A DNA stretch of 64,000 nucleotides from VRUE01 sp963837695 (GCA_963837695.1 CAWINZ010000005.1:124001-188000), one strand, 5' to 3'; positions 25,285-35,016 are shown, numbered from the stretch's first letter. Notes: generated by a model from the letters alone, not told the origin. Made by a program: numbers and translations.

Positions 25285-26993
25285 CCGACCTCCTCAGCGT
25301 CGAATTCGCTCTTGATCTTCTCCACCAGCGCCTCATGATCGACGCCGCTGTCCTTCTCATCCTCAACCTCCGCAGGAGCTTGCTCACCGTCGAAGACGGC
25401 ATAGGCCGGGCGCACCTTCTGCCCCAGGACGGTCCCCAGCGCCGCGGCGAGCTGTTCCCGCTTGTCCGGCGCTTCGGCCTTGCGCTTGTTGAAGGTGTGG
25501 TCGGCCGGAAAGCCAACGGTCACGGTCTGCTCTCCAGCATCAAACGCAACCGGCCGCGCACCCTCGAAGGTTGCTGCGAGTGCCGGAGCCGTCTGCATCA
25601 GCTGATCGAGCACAGCGGGCCAGACTCGAACTACCTGCTCCATGTCCAACTCGTGGCCCGCGGGTCCTGACCCCGACTCGGCGCCACCCGCGGGAGGATC
25701 GTCGGCGATGGACTCCGAGGGCTCGGGCGGAGACTCTTCTTCCGCGGGTGGCGCGGGGGGAGGGGGGGTTTGGACGGGTGAGTCCACTAACCCCCCCTCC
25801 TCCCGTGACAGGACCCGCGGCCGCGGAGCTTGCGTCCCTCCTTGCTCAAGTCTCTCGATGCGTCTAAGAAGTCCCTCGGTGGAGGGGTCGAGGTCGGGGC
25901 GCGCTGCTTTGAGCAGGGCGATCTCCACTGCCATGCGGGCGTCGTCGCCCTCGCGGACAGCGGTTAGAGCTGCTGAGAGCTCGTCGATCGTGCGGACGAG
26001 GGTTGCTGCGCCGATTGCTTCAGCTTGAGCTGACAGACGACCTTCGTCCGTTGCGGTTACTACGAAGGTGTTGGGCACCTCGCCGACCGTCTGGGTGACC
26101 AACAGGTGGCGCAGGTGGGCGAGCAGGTCGCGGGCGAACTGGGACGGGTCGCGCCCGGAGCGGGCCATCTCCTCAACCCCGAGCAGGACCGCCTTGGGGT
26201 CCTCGGCGATCACGGCGTCGACGGCGCCAAAGAGGAGCTCGGCGTCGACGGCGCCAAGCAGTTGCAGGACGTCTTCCAGTCCGACTTTGTCGCCGCCGTA
26301 GGCGACGAGCTGGTCGAGCGTGCCAAGCGCGTCGCGGAAGCTGCCGGAGGCGGAGCGGGCGATCGTCGCCACGGCGCCCTCATCGACCTCGATCGACTCG
26401 GCTGCCGCAACCCGGTTCAGCACCGCGGAGATCTGCTCCAGCGAGGGGCGCTGGAAGTCGAAGCGCTGGCAACGGTCGGCGATCGTCGCCATGACCTTGT
26501 GCGACTCGGTGGTCGCGAGTACGAAGACGGTGTTCGGCGGTGGCTCCTCGAGCGTCTTCAGGAAGGCGTTCCAGGCCTCCTTGGTCAGCATGTGCGCCTC
26601 GTCGAGGATGTAGACCTTCCAGCGACCGCCGGTCGGGGCATAGGCAACGCGCTCACGCAGGTCGCGGATGTCGTCGACCGAGCGGTTGGAGGCGGCGTCC
26701 ATCTCGATCACGTCGAGCGAGGTGCCGGCGGCGATCGTCAGGCAGGACTCGCACTCCCCGCAGGGGGCGACGGTCGGGCCGCCGCGCTCGCAGTTGAGCG
26801 AGCGGGCGAGGATCTTCGCCATCGAGGTCTTGCCCGTACCGCGCGAGCCGACGAAGAGGTAGGCGTGGTGGACCTTGCCCTGCTCGACGGCGTTGCGCAG
26901 CGTGCGGACGACGTGCTGCTGGCCGACCACCTCGTCGAAGGAACCGGGGCGGTGGCGGCGATAGAGGGAGGTCGAGTCGCTGGCGGATGACAC
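25281..26993 (-). CDS. dnaX: DNA polymerase III subunit gamma/tau
   Basis: About 570 residues. The clamp-loader AAA+ domain starts SLYRRHRPGSFDEVVGQQHVVRTL and has GSRGTGKTSMAKILARSLNC (Walker A), a four-Cys zinc module (CGECESC), VYILDEAHML (Walker B) and the SRC-type ASGSFRDALGTLDQL. A Pro/Glu-rich linker and a C-terminal tau-like domain follow. The open frame runs on to 27203, but homology begins at GTG 26993, which I take as the start. No slippery A-run is evident. Confidence 0.93.
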   Translation of the reverse strand: MSSASDSTSLYRRHRPGSFDEVVGQQHVVRTLRNAVEQGKVHHAYLFVGSRGTGKTSMAKILARSLNCERGGPTVAPCGECESCLTIAAGTSLDVIEMDAASNRSVDDIRDLRERVAYAPTGGRWKVYILDEAHMLTKEAWNAFLKTLEEPPPNTVFVLATTESHKVMATIADRCQRFDFQRPSLEQISAVLNRVAAAESIEVDEGAVATIARSASGSFRDALGTLDQLVAYGGDKVGLEDVLQLLGAVDAELLFGAVDAVIAEDPKAVLLGVEEMARSGRDPSQFARDLLAHLRHLLVTQTVGEVPNTFVVTATDEGRLSAQAEAIGAATLVRTIDELSAALTAVREGDDARMAVEIALLKAARPDLDPSTEGLLRRIERLEQGGTQAPRPRVLSREEGGLVDSPVQTPPPPAPPAEEESPPEPSESIADDPPAGGAESGSGPAGHELDMEQVVRVWPAVLDQLMQTAPALAATFEGARPVAFDAGEQTVTVGFPADHTFNKRKAEAPDKREQLAAALGTVLGQKVRPAYAVFDGEQAPAEVEDEKDSGVDHEALVEKIKSEFDAEEVG

Positions 26994-27028
26994 TGCGGCC
27001 AGTGTATCCACGCCTATACCTTGCCCCG

Positions 27029-28630
27029 GTGCGCCGCGAGTGGCTAACGCCTGCCGCCTGGGTCGCCGCTGTCGCGGCGCTGCTGCTGGCGGTCTTCCCC
27101 GTCGGCTTTCCAAACTACGACACGATCTACGCGCTCCTCTGGGGTCGCGAACTCGGCGAAGGCCTCGACCCCGACCGTGGCGCCGCGCTCCCCCCCACGC
27201 CACACCCGCTGGCCGAACTGTTCGGCCTCCTCGCCTCGCCGCTGAACGGCGGCGCGATCGACCTGACGATGGTCGTCGCCTACGTCTCGCTCGGCCTCGT
27301 CGGCTACCTCGTCTACCGCCTCGGCGCCCTCTGGTTCGACCGCCCGATCGGCGCCCTCGCCGCCCTCTTCGTCCTCACCCGAGCCCCCTTCCTCTCCAAC
27401 GGCCTACGCGCCTACGTAGACCTCCCCTACATAGCCCTAGTCCTGGGAGCTCTCCTAATAGAGACCAAACGCCCCCGCGCAGGCTGGCCCGTACTAGCTC
27501 TCCTCATCCCAGCAGGACTCCTGCGACCAGAGGCGTGGCTCTTCTCGCTCGCCTATCTCATCTACCTGCAGCTCGACTTCAGGCCGGCCGATCCAGCTTC
27601 AGCTAAGCCCCACCAAGGTCCAACGGAGAGAGGCGAGGCTTCCGGGGAGCGACCCGGGGTGCCTCTCGAACCGGCGGATACTCAAAAACGCGGCCTAATT
27701 AGGCCGCGTTTTGTCGGAGTGAGAGGCACCCCGGGTCGCTCCATCGCGGCATTAGTGGCCCTAACCATCGCCGCCCCCCTGTTGTGGGCCCTCTACGACT
27801 GGATCACGACCGGCAGCCCCACCTACTCGTTCACCGGCACCCGAGAAACGGTGGAAACGCTGGGCCGCCACACCGGCCCGATCGACCTCGTCCTGTACGG
27901 ACCGCGCGCCCTCGGCGAAGTGATGCAGTGGCCAGGGATGATCGGTGCGCTGGGGGGCGTCCTCGTTGCCGTCGCGATCCTCTATTCCCGCCGCCGCCGA
28001 TTGCAGCTTTTTCCCCACTATGACGGGGAAAAGATTGCAATCGGCCTCGTCGCCGCCCTGCTCGCCCTCGGCGCCTTCGCGATCCTCGCCTGCGCCGGCC
28101 TGGCGATCATCGCCCGCTACACGATGCTCGCCGGGGCGATCCTGGCGATCTTCGTCGCCGTTGCCCTACTCGGCTGGCGACTGTTGGGCCGCGGTCATCC
28201 CTGGCGCCGCGCCTGGCAGGCCTTCGCCGCGGTCGTCGCGCTGATGTTCGTCGTCTGGGCGCCGAACCAGTACGACCTGCTCTCCCAGGTCGACACCGAC
28301 CTGACCAACCAGGGCGAAGTCGAGTCCGACCTCGGCGACCTCGCCGAATCCGATGCGTTCGAACCGCTCTGCCTGCCGATCTCGGTTCCCAACCACCGCG
28401 CCGTGCCCCGCCTCGCCTTCGACCTCGGAGTGAGGCCCTCGCACATCGTCAGCTCCTCAGAGCAGGCGCACCAGCCCCGCCGCGGCTACTTCCTCAAGCC
28501 GGCCAGCCCCTTCGTCATCCACAACTTCATCCTCGACCCGAACGACCCCTCCCGCTTCACCAGCCAGGTCCCCCCCGGCTTCCACCGCGTGGCCCGCAAC
28601 GACTCCTGGCTCCTCTACCGCCACTGCTGA
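27029..28630 (+). CDS. polytopic membrane protein, glycosyltransferase family 39/GT-C-like, with in-frame palindromic insert
   Basis: About 533 residues with some ten membrane helices and a C-terminal soluble region. FPNYDTIYALLWGRELGEGLDPD and AYVDLPYIALVLGALL resemble lipid-linked-sugar-dependent mannosyltransferases of the GT-C class. GTG 27029 is the likely start; the frame is open to 26987. Codons for residues about 190-240 contain a long inverted repeat (27646-27742), which adds a charged loop (GERPGVPLE ... RGTPGRS) between two helices. Rare codons ATA and CTA cluster just before it (27430-27500). Function not certain. Confidence 0.6.
   Translation: MRREWLTPAAWVAAVAALLLAVFPVGFPNYDTIYALLWGRELGEGLDPDRGAALPPTPHPLAELFGLLASPLNGGAIDLTMVVAYVSLGLVGYLVYRLGALWFDRPIGALAALFVLTRAPFLSNGLRAYVDLPYIALVLGALLIETKRPRAGWPVLALLIPAGLLRPEAWLFSLAYLIYLQLDFRPADPASAKPHQGPTERGEASGERPGVPLEPADTQKRGLIRPRFVGVRGTPGRSIAALVALTIAAPLLWALYDWITTGSPTYSFTGTRETVETLGRHTGPIDLVLYGPRALGEVMQWPGMIGALGGVLVAVAILYSRRRRLQLFPHYDGEKIAIGLVAALLALGAFAILACAGLAIIARYTMLAGAILAIFVAVALLGWRLLGRGHPWRRAWQAFAAVVALMFVVWAPNQYDLLSQVDTDLTNQGEVESDLGDLAESDAFEPLCLPISVPNHRAVPRLAFDLGVRPSHIVSSSEQAHQPRRGYFLKPASPFVIHNFILDPNDPSRFTSQVPPGFHRVARNDSWLLYRHC
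27646..27742. repeat. palindromic element inside a reading frame
   Basis: The perfect 22-base inverted repeat has arms 27646-27667 and 27721-27742. Between them lies a 28-base perfect palindrome (27685-27712) that begins AAAACGCGGCC and ends GGCCGCGTTTT, the shape of a bidirectional terminator. The whole stays in frame and is translated in the membrane protein gene. It resembles the elements found at gene ends elsewhere in the window. Confidence 0.85.
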
Positions 28631-28637
28631 ACGAACG

Positions 28638-28677
28638 ATGGACACTTGGTACCCCTATAGGGGGCACAATCGTCCAT
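28638..28677. terminator. hairpin between convergent genes
   Basis: ATGGAC (28638-28643) pairs with GTCCAT (28672-28677), and the centre is the palindrome CCCCTATAGGGG (28652-28663). It lies between the ends of the membrane protein gene and budA, so a bidirectional terminator is likely. Confidence 0.55.
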
Positions 28678-28706
28678 CCCCGCGCAGAGCCGGGCCGAGA
28701 ACGCCC

Positions 28707-29489
28707 TCAGTGCTCTCGCTCGACCGCCTCGACCGCCGCGTGGGTGGCACTCGCCAAGTCGGGATCGGCCAGGTCGATCGCCGGCGGCAGCTCGATGTGC
28801 AGCTCGCTCGACGGGTCGAGCCTCGCCCGCAGGCCGTTCGAGCGCGATCCGAGGACGTGGCCACCCCGGCGCCGCTCGGCGTCGATGAAGTGGAGGTGGT
28901 AGCCGCTCACCTCGATGCCCTCGACGTAATCGGGGAAGCGGAAGCCGAGCATCGTCCCTTCGACATCTGACAGCTCGAAGACGTGCTGTTCGAGGACGAC
29001 CTCGGTCAGCGGGCGGTAGGGCGGGGTCTGGCGGGGGACCGACCGGGCGCGGACCGACTCGAAGCGGCCGTCGAGGCGAATCGCGCACGAGGCCGCCTTC
29101 GCCGGGATCAGCTCGTCGAGTTGCGCCAGCAGCGCCCCGTGGTCGAGCGGCCCGCCGAGTGTGCGATCGAGCGTCGGCTCGAAGCGCGTCACCACGGCGA
29201 ACGGCGTCCGCTCGTCCTTCCCGACCTCAGCGACCCTGCCGTCGGCGTCGGCCCGGTAGAAGCCTTCGTCGAGGGCGATCATCTCGCCGTCGAGCCCGTT
29301 CAGAGTGCCGAGGCCGAGGTCGCCGTGCTCGGCCAGCTCGGCGAAGCTGAGGTCGCCGTCGTAGGCGCCGTCGAGCAGGGCGCCGATCGTCGAGGCCTGG
29401 AAGAGCACGTGGTGCTCGCGCTCGGCGTGCAGTTCCTCCTCGCGCATCGTCTCCACGTGCAGTGCCCTGATCCAGCGCTCGTCCAGCAT
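28707..29489 (-). CDS. budA: alpha-acetolactate decarboxylase
   Basis: About 260 residues. It converts 2-acetolactate to acetoin. Family marks are GTLNGLDGEMIALDEGFYRAD, then the metal-site stretch GYHLHFIDAERRRGGHVLG with the His ligands, and a Glu-rich C-terminus. I prefer ATG 29489 (MLDERWIRALHVET); 29510 is also open. No acetolactate synthase is adjacent, so the substrate would come from branched-chain amino acid synthesis. It is divergent from the ABC exporter with a very short gap. Confidence 0.9.
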   Translation of the reverse strand: MLDERWIRALHVETMREEELHAEREHHVLFQASTIGALLDGAYDGDLSFAELAEHGDLGLGTLNGLDGEMIALDEGFYRADADGRVAEVGKDERTPFAVVTRFEPTLDRTLGGPLDHGALLAQLDELIPAKAASCAIRLDGRFESVRARSVPRQTPPYRPLTEVVLEQHVFELSDVEGTMLGFRFPDYVEGIEVSGYHLHFIDAERRRGGHVLGSRSNGLRARLDPSSELHIELPPAIDLADPDLASATHAAVEAVEREH

Positions 29490-29512
29490 GGCGGGCAGTC
29501 TCCCATGCAAGC

Positions 29513-30412
<900 letters not shown>

Positions 30413-30414
30413 GC

Positions 30415-30540
30415 CCAGGACGCTGCAAACCTGCGCATCTCGGGGTCCTCAGTCGTTCGGGATCGGGTCACGCACCAAAGTGCGCTCCCTTCCCCTCACT
30501 CCCTGCGTCCCCCGACCTGCTTGGTTTTCGCGCCCTGGGA
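30415..30540. repeat. palindromic element R1d between exporter genes
   Basis: Arms 30415-30432 and 30524-30540 are imperfectly complementary (CCCAGG against CCCTGGG, CAAACC against GGTTTT). The core is clear: GGGGTCCTCAGTCG, ATCGGGTCACGCAC, hairpin CGCAC-CAAA-GTGCG (30471-30484), CTCCCTGCGTCC and GACCTGCTTGGT. It follows the ATPase stop by two bases and ends 14 bases before the permease ATG, so it lies inside an operon. Confidence 0.8.
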
Positions 30541-30554
30541 AGGCCAGGAATCAC

Positions 30555-31322
30555 ATGAGGCGCTTGGAACCAGCGGCGATCAGCGGCGTGATGAGCCGCG
30601 AGCTGGCCAACTTCCGCACCTACTGGCGCGGCACGACCTTCTCCAGCATCCTCGAACCGATCGTCTACCTGCTCGCCTTCGGGCTCGGCCTCAGCGCGAC
30701 GCTGATCGACGAAGTCCAGGGCGTCCCCTACGTGCAGTTCGTCGGCACCGGCATGGTCGCCACCGCGGTGATCTTCTCCAGCGCCCTGCCGGCGATGTTC
30801 GGCACCTTCGTCAAGCACCGCTTCCAGAACACCTACGAAGCGATCCTCGCCGCCCCGGTCGACGTCGAGGAGCTGGTCAGCGCCGAGATGCTCTGGATCG
30901 GCCTGCGCGCCAGCGTCTACGGCTGCGTGCCGCTGCTGGTCACGATGCTCTTCGGGCTCGACCCGGCCTGGGGGATGCTGCTGACGCCGCTCTTCTGCCT
31001 TGCCACCGCGCTCGGCTTCGCCGGCTTCGGCATCGCGATGGCGGCGACCGTCGCCAAGATCGACCAGTTCAACTACGTCACGGCGCTCTTCGTCACGCCG
31101 CTCTTCCTCGTCTCCGGCGCCTTCTTCCCGATCGACGAACTGCCCCAGGGCGTCCAGATCGTCGCCCAGCTCAACCCGCTCCATCAGCTGGTCGAACTGG
31201 TCCGCGGCGGCGCCTTCGGCTACGAAGCGATCGACCTCGTCCGCTTCGCCGGCCTCGTCGCCTTCGCCTTCGTGATGTGGCGGATCGCAATCAGCCGCAT
31301 GGAGTCCCGCCTGATCGACTGA
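30555..31322 (+). CDS. ABC-2 type exporter permease (NodJ-like)
   Basis: This 255-residue protein has six membrane helices and the ABC-2 family pattern EPIVYLLAFGLGLSA, then PVDVEELVSAEMLW, and FLVSGAFFPIDELPQGVQIVAQLNPLHQLVELVRG near the C-terminus. The ATG at 30555 is preceded by AGGAA. It is the membrane partner of the ATPase upstream. The stop codon abuts repeat R2a. Confidence 0.9.
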   Translation: MRRLEPAAISGVMSRELANFRTYWRGTTFSSILEPIVYLLAFGLGLSATLIDEVQGVPYVQFVGTGMVATAVIFSSALPAMFGTFVKHRFQNTYEAILAAPVDVEELVSAEMLWIGLRASVYGCVPLLVTMLFGLDPAWGMLLTPLFCLATALGFAGFGIAMAATVAKIDQFNYVTALFVTPLFLVSGAFFPIDELPQGVQIVAQLNPLHQLVELVRGGAFGYEAIDLVRFAGLVAFAFVMWRIAISRMESRLID

Positions 31323-31375
31323 CCGCCGACGGGCCGAAAACCAGTCGATATCACCGGAAATCGGCCCGTCGGCGG
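31323..31375. repeat. palindromic element R2a
   Basis: Arms CCGCCGACGGGCCGA (31323-31337) and its complement (31361-31375) surround a loop that, read on the minus strand, contains CCGGTGATAT. The same element occurs at 63014 and 63606. It starts at the base after the permease stop codon and is inverted relative to that gene; it probably works as a 3'-end hairpin. Confidence 0.8.
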
Positions 31376-31403
31376 GGTTGGGGTGGGTAGGCTAGCGCGC
31401 ACC

Positions 31404-32375
31404 ATGGCCGGCGGGTTCAAGCGTTCGGGGTTGTTCGGGCTGATCGGCGTCTTCGTCGTCGCCGCGATCGTCGTCGTCATCGCCACCACGACCGGACAGG
31501 GGCAAGCGAACCCGAAGACGACGATGGCGCTGATCTTCGGCGTGCTCGCCGTCTTCTGCCTCGTCCTCTTCGCGCTGCAGCGGTCCGACCTCAACCGGGT
31601 GTCGGGCGCCGATCGGCATGAGACGGCGCGGGCGGCGGCCGAAGGCGGTCGCCAGATCGAGAACCCGATGACGATGAGCGAGCCCGACCTATGGGCCGCG
31701 ATGGCCGTAGGGCCGATCGACGCCGAGGCGGTGAAGGCGCGGGCGGCCGCCTGGGAGACGGGCCGGCGCAGTCAGAACCTGGCGATGCTGGTGACGCTGC
31801 TGATCTTCCTCGCCGTGCCGTCGATCTATCTGCTCGAAAGCTTCGTTCCCTTGCTGATCGGGGGGCCGATCATCATCGTCGTCGCGCTCTGGGGCAGCAT
31901 CCGCGCGCTGATGCCGGGCGGCGAGATGGACCGCGGCTACGACAACGTCGGCAAGGCGATGGCGCCGCTGGGGCTTGCGGTGACCGAGCGTCCACAGGTG
32001 AGCATCGAGACGCGCGAAGCGACCAGCGGGCGAGTCGGGCCGAGGATCCACGGCGCCCTCGTGCTCGAGGGCGAGCGCCACGGGCGACGCGTCACGGTCC
32101 GGGTCGACAGCACCGAGACCGGCAATCGCAGCGAGGTCATGATCGCGGGCCCGGTGCCCGAGTTCAAGGCGAAATCGCGCGACGGCAAGGTGCGGCCGGC
32201 GGAGGGCGCGCCGGAAAACGTGGTCGCGGCGCTGCGCGGCGTCCCCAACTCGACCCGCTGGAAGAAAGTGGCCGTCGAGGCCGGGCCCGATGGCATCGAG
32301 GTGGTCCGCAAGGGTGGCGGCCAGGCCGACTGGTTGAGCGACCTCTGGCTCGCCGAGCGACTCGCGAGAGCTTGA
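31404..32375 (+). CDS. hypothetical membrane protein
   Basis: About 323 residues from ATG 31404. Two helices lie near the N-terminus (LFGLIGVFVVAAIVVVIATT and MALIFGVLAVFCLVLFAL) and a pair in the middle (LAMLVTLLIFLAVPSIYLL, LIGGPIIIVVALWGSI). A soluble C-terminal domain rich in charged beta-like segments follows. I do not recognise a family. It stands alone between the exporter operon and the SRP RNA. Confidence 0.6.
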   Translation: MAGGFKRSGLFGLIGVFVVAAIVVVIATTTGQGQANPKTTMALIFGVLAVFCLVLFALQRSDLNRVSGADRHETARAAAEGGRQIENPMTMSEPDLWAAMAVGPIDAEAVKARAAAWETGRRSQNLAMLVTLLIFLAVPSIYLLESFVPLLIGGPIIIVVALWGSIRALMPGGEMDRGYDNVGKAMAPLGLAVTERPQVSIETREATSGRVGPRIHGALVLEGERHGRRVTVRVDSTETGNRSEVMIAGPVPEFKAKSRDGKVRPAEGAPENVVAALRGVPNSTRWKKVAVEAGPDGIEVVRKGGGQADWLSDLWLAERLARA

Positions 32376-32438
32376 AAATGGACCGTGCGGCCGCCTTCGA
32401 AGCGAGGTCTCCAGGCGTGTCCGTCGCATTTGGCTCGA

Positions 32439-32532
32439 GCCGGGCTGACCTGCGGCACCCGCGGCATCCGCTTAAGGCTGCTTCCTTCCGGACCTGACCT
32501 GATTCACGTGCCCACGTCGCGCAGGACCCGGC
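32439..32532 (-). ncRNA. ffs: signal recognition particle RNA, small bacterial type
   Basis: On the minus strand the Ffh-binding domain IV is unmistakable: CAGGTCAGGTCCGGAAGGAA and then GCAGCCTTAAGCG. The ends pair: GCCGGGTCCTGCG at the 5' end (32532-32520) with CGCAGGTCAGCCCGGC at the 3' end (32454-32439), giving a closed 4.5S-type hairpin of about 94 bases. The GGAA tetraloop and the asymmetric AGCA bulge are intact. Ends are estimated from the stem. The AT-richer stretch at 32585-32640 upstream is presumably its promoter. Confidence 0.93.
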
Positions 32533-32654
32533 CGTCAACGCCGCCCGCGGCGCACTGACCCCGAAGGCCGGCCCCTCAGAACGGTATTCGGCCCCGCTAG
32601 AGCGGATTGCGGGTTACAAGGCACCGCTGATTCCCCGCCTAGCACGGTCCACTC

Positions 32655-33917
32655 GTGATCCTACCCGGCCGCGCCCGTAGGATCGTCTCCGCCTTGATCC
32701 ACGTCGACACCGAGTCCTTCTTCGTCATCGTCCTGGTCGCGGCGGTTGCGGCCGCCACGGTCGCCTTCGTGCCCGGCCGTTTCGTGCCGCCGGTGGTCGT
32801 GATCGAGCTCGGCCTGGGCATCCTGATCGGCCCGCACGTGCTCGACATCGCCAGCGAAGACGAATTCATCGAATTCTTCGCAAACCTCGGCCTCGGGATG
32901 CTCTTCTTCTTCGCCGGCTACGAGATCGACTTCGAGCGGATCAAAGGCAAGCCCCTGAAGCTGGGGGCCATTGGCTGGGGGCTCTCGATCGTCATCGCCC
33001 ACATCTTTGGAGCGGTACTGGAGGCCACCGGCCTGGTCCTCTCCGCCCTCTACACGAGCACGGCGATGACGACGACCGCGATCGGCACGCTGATCCCGAT
33101 CCTGCGCGACAACGGCGAGCTGAAGACGAAGTTCGGCACCTACCTGCTGGCGGCGGGCGGGATCGGCGAGTTCGGGCCGATCCTGCTGATCACCCTCTTC
33201 CTCTCGACCGAGAAACCACTGCATGAGGCGGGCATCCTGATCGCCTTCGTCACGCTCGCCGTCGCGCTCGCGCTGGTCTCGATCCGGCTCGCCTGGCGCG
33301 GCTGGGATGCGCTCGAACGCACCTTCGAGGCGAGCAGCCAGCTCGCCGTGCGCGTCACCGTGGTGCTGATCTTCGGCCTCGTCCTACTCGCGGGCAAGCT
33401 CGGCCTCGACGTGCTGCTCGGCGGCTTCGTCGCCGGGATGATCGTCCGCCTGGCCCTGAAAGGCCACGAGCTGCAGATCTTCGAGTCGAAGCTGACCGCG
33501 GTCGGCTTCGGCTTCTTCGTCCCCTTCTTCTTCGTCACCAGCGGCATGAACTTCGACGTGGAGGCGTTGGGCTCAGCCGAAGCCCTGCTCAAGCTGGGGC
33601 TGTTTACGGTCCTCTTCCTGGTGATCCGCGGAGCGCCGGCGTTGCTCCTCTACCGCAGAGTGCTGGGTCCGCGCCAGCGCGCGGCGCTCGCCTTCTACTC
33701 AGCCACCCAACTCCCCCTTGTCGTAGCCATAACGACGATCGCCATCGACGCGGGCCACATGACCAGCGCCACCGCCGCCGGCCTGGTCGGCGCCGCGATG
33801 CTCTCGACCCTGATCTTCCCCTTCGTCGGCCGGGGGTTCCTGGAGCGTGCCGGCGCAGCTGGAGAGACCGACCCACCCGGCGGCGCGCTCCCCACCGCAG
33901 AGCCGACCACCGCCTAA
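32655..33917 (+). CDS. CPA2-family cation/proton antiporter
   Basis: This 420-residue protein has 12-13 membrane helices. The first helices include FVPPVVVIELGLGILIGPHVLD and ANLGLGMLFFFAGYEIDFERIKG, typical of monovalent cation:proton antiporter-2 (KefB/NapA-like) proteins. The ion-binding region is LAAGGIGEFGPILLITLFL. No TrkA-N or RCK domain follows. GTG start at 32655. Likely exchanges Na+ or K+ for H+. Confidence 0.88.
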   Translation: MILPGRARRIVSALIHVDTESFFVIVLVAAVAAATVAFVPGRFVPPVVVIELGLGILIGPHVLDIASEDEFIEFFANLGLGMLFFFAGYEIDFERIKGKPLKLGAIGWGLSIVIAHIFGAVLEATGLVLSALYTSTAMTTTAIGTLIPILRDNGELKTKFGTYLLAAGGIGEFGPILLITLFLSTEKPLHEAGILIAFVTLAVALALVSIRLAWRGWDALERTFEASSQLAVRVTVVLIFGLVLLAGKLGLDVLLGGFVAGMIVRLALKGHELQIFESKLTAVGFGFFVPFFFVTSGMNFDVEALGSAEALLKLGLFTVLFLVIRGAPALLLYRRVLGPRQRAALAFYSATQLPLVVAITTIAIDAGHMTSATAAGLVGAAMLSTLIFPFVGRGFLERAGAAGETDPPGGALPTAEPTTA

Positions 33918-33932
33918 TATCCGAACCCTCCC

Positions 33933-34004
33933 GGGCGCGTAGCTCAGCGGGAGAGCGCTCGCCTCACACGCGAGAGGTCGCTGGTTCGAACCCAGCCGCG
34001 CCCA
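33933..34004 (+). tRNA. tRNA-Val (anticodon CAC)
   Basis: The acceptor stem GGGCGCG (33933-33939) pairs with CGCGCCC (33997-34003), with A as discriminator. The anticodon arm CTCGC-CTCACAC-GCGAG gives anticodon CAC. The T arm is CTGGTTCGAACCCAG. CCA is not encoded. Confidence 0.97.
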
Positions 34005-34049
34005 TCGTCCTGCTGGTCTGCGACCGGCGCTCGCTCTACTCTCGCGCCG

Positions 34050-34685
34050 GTGAGCGTTCCCAGGAGGCGGCTGAAAGGACCCAGCCCGGATCGTGCGGTG
34101 GATGCCGCGCTCGCCGAGTTCCAGGCGCTTCGTGCCGAGATCATCAGCAACCTGAACTCCCAGGCCGCCCTCGCAGGCCTCGCCTTGACCGCAGTCGGCG
34201 TGATCGTCGGGCTCACGGCCAAGAAAGGGGCGAGCGAGCGGCTGCTCTTGGCGATTCCACCACTGACCCTGTTCCTGGTCCTGCTGCATATTGGGAGCAG
34301 CTACCGGCTGAACCTGATCGGGAGATACATCCAGAAGGATCTTTGGCCCTACATCGCAGAACGGGTCGGCGACCCCGCGCTTCCCTCGTGGGAGGCGAGG
34401 ACCGCGACTCGCCAGCGATCGTTGAAGGCGGCCCCCGTGGCCCTCTTCATCAACTTTCCGGCAATGGCGATTCTCATCTTGGTGAGCATCGGCGCGCTCG
34501 TCCATGTCGGGAGGTCGGACTTCTTCTCCTTGGTCGGCTGGCTCTCGGTGCTCGGCGCAGTAGTCGTTCCGATCGGGGTCGGACTTTGGGCGCGCAGGAC
34601 CTCTCGCTCCGAGCCATCCAACCCGTGCGAGTCGAAGGCTAAGGCTGCTGCAGCACCGAGAGGGTGTTGCCCGCCGGGTCCTTGA
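34050..34685 (+). CDS. hypothetical membrane protein
   Basis: A 211-residue frame from GTG 34050. After an N-terminal amphipathic region (VDAALAEFQALRAEIISNLNSQAALAGLALTAVGVIVGL) four membrane helices are predicted in pairs, with a loop of charged residues between. No family recognised. The last 47 bases overlap the end of the convergent VOC gene, so the true C-terminus is certain but the overlap is unusual. Confidence 0.6.
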   Translation: MSVPRRRLKGPSPDRAVDAALAEFQALRAEIISNLNSQAALAGLALTAVGVIVGLTAKKGASERLLLAIPPLTLFLVLLHIGSSYRLNLIGRYIQKDLWPYIAERVGDPALPSWEARTATRQRSLKAAPVALFINFPAMAILILVSIGALVHVGRSDFFSLVGWLSVLGAVVVPIGVGLWARRTSRSEPSNPCESKAKAAAAPRGCCPPGP

Positions 34686-35016
34686 ACCAGGCGATCATCG
34701 GGCCGGGGCCGCGGGCTATGCCCTTGTCGTCCTGCTCGAAGCCGTCGTAGCGTTCGAAGCTGACGCCGCGCGAGGCGAGGTCGTCGACCGCCGCATCGAT
34801 GTCGTCAACCTCGAAGTTGAGGATCGTGAAGGTGGCCGGGACGAAGTCCGGTTTGCGATAGAGGAAGACATCGCCGCCCTTGAGTTTCAGGGCCATGACG
34901 CCGTGCTCCTCGTCGAACACGGCGACCTCTAGGCCCAGGGTCTCGCCGTAGAAGCGCTTCGCCTCGTCCGTATCGGGGACCGCGAAGCCGCTGGTTGCTT
35001 TGGCGTCGGCAAGCAT
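34639..35016 (-). CDS. VOC/glyoxalase-fold protein
   Basis: About 125 residues from ATG 35016: FAVPDTDEAKRFYGETLGLEVAVFDEEHGVMALKLKGG, then FTILNFEVDDIDAAVDDLASRGVSFERYD and MIAWFKDPAGNTLSVLQQ. These are the two beta-alpha-beta-beta-beta units of a vicinal oxygen chelate protein. DPAGN near the end is typical of the family. The reaction (lyase, dioxygenase or resistance) cannot be assigned. Confidence 0.85.
   Translation of the reverse strand: MLADAKATSGFAVPDTDEAKRFYGETLGLEVAVFDEEHGVMALKLKGGDVFLYRKPDFVPATFTILNFEVDDIDAAVDDLASRGVSFERYDGFEQDDKGIARGPGPMIAWFKDPAGNTLSVLQQP

Noticed and set aside
27685..27712. Palindrome as the true end of a shorter gene
   Set aside because: The frame stays open on both sides and the second half continues the same membrane protein type without its own start site.
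34639..34685. Overlap of the membrane protein at 34050 with the VOC gene as evidence against one of them
   Set aside because: The VOC C-terminus (GNTLSVLQQP) is conserved, and the membrane protein helices are complete before the overlap; both are kept, the latter with lower confidence.
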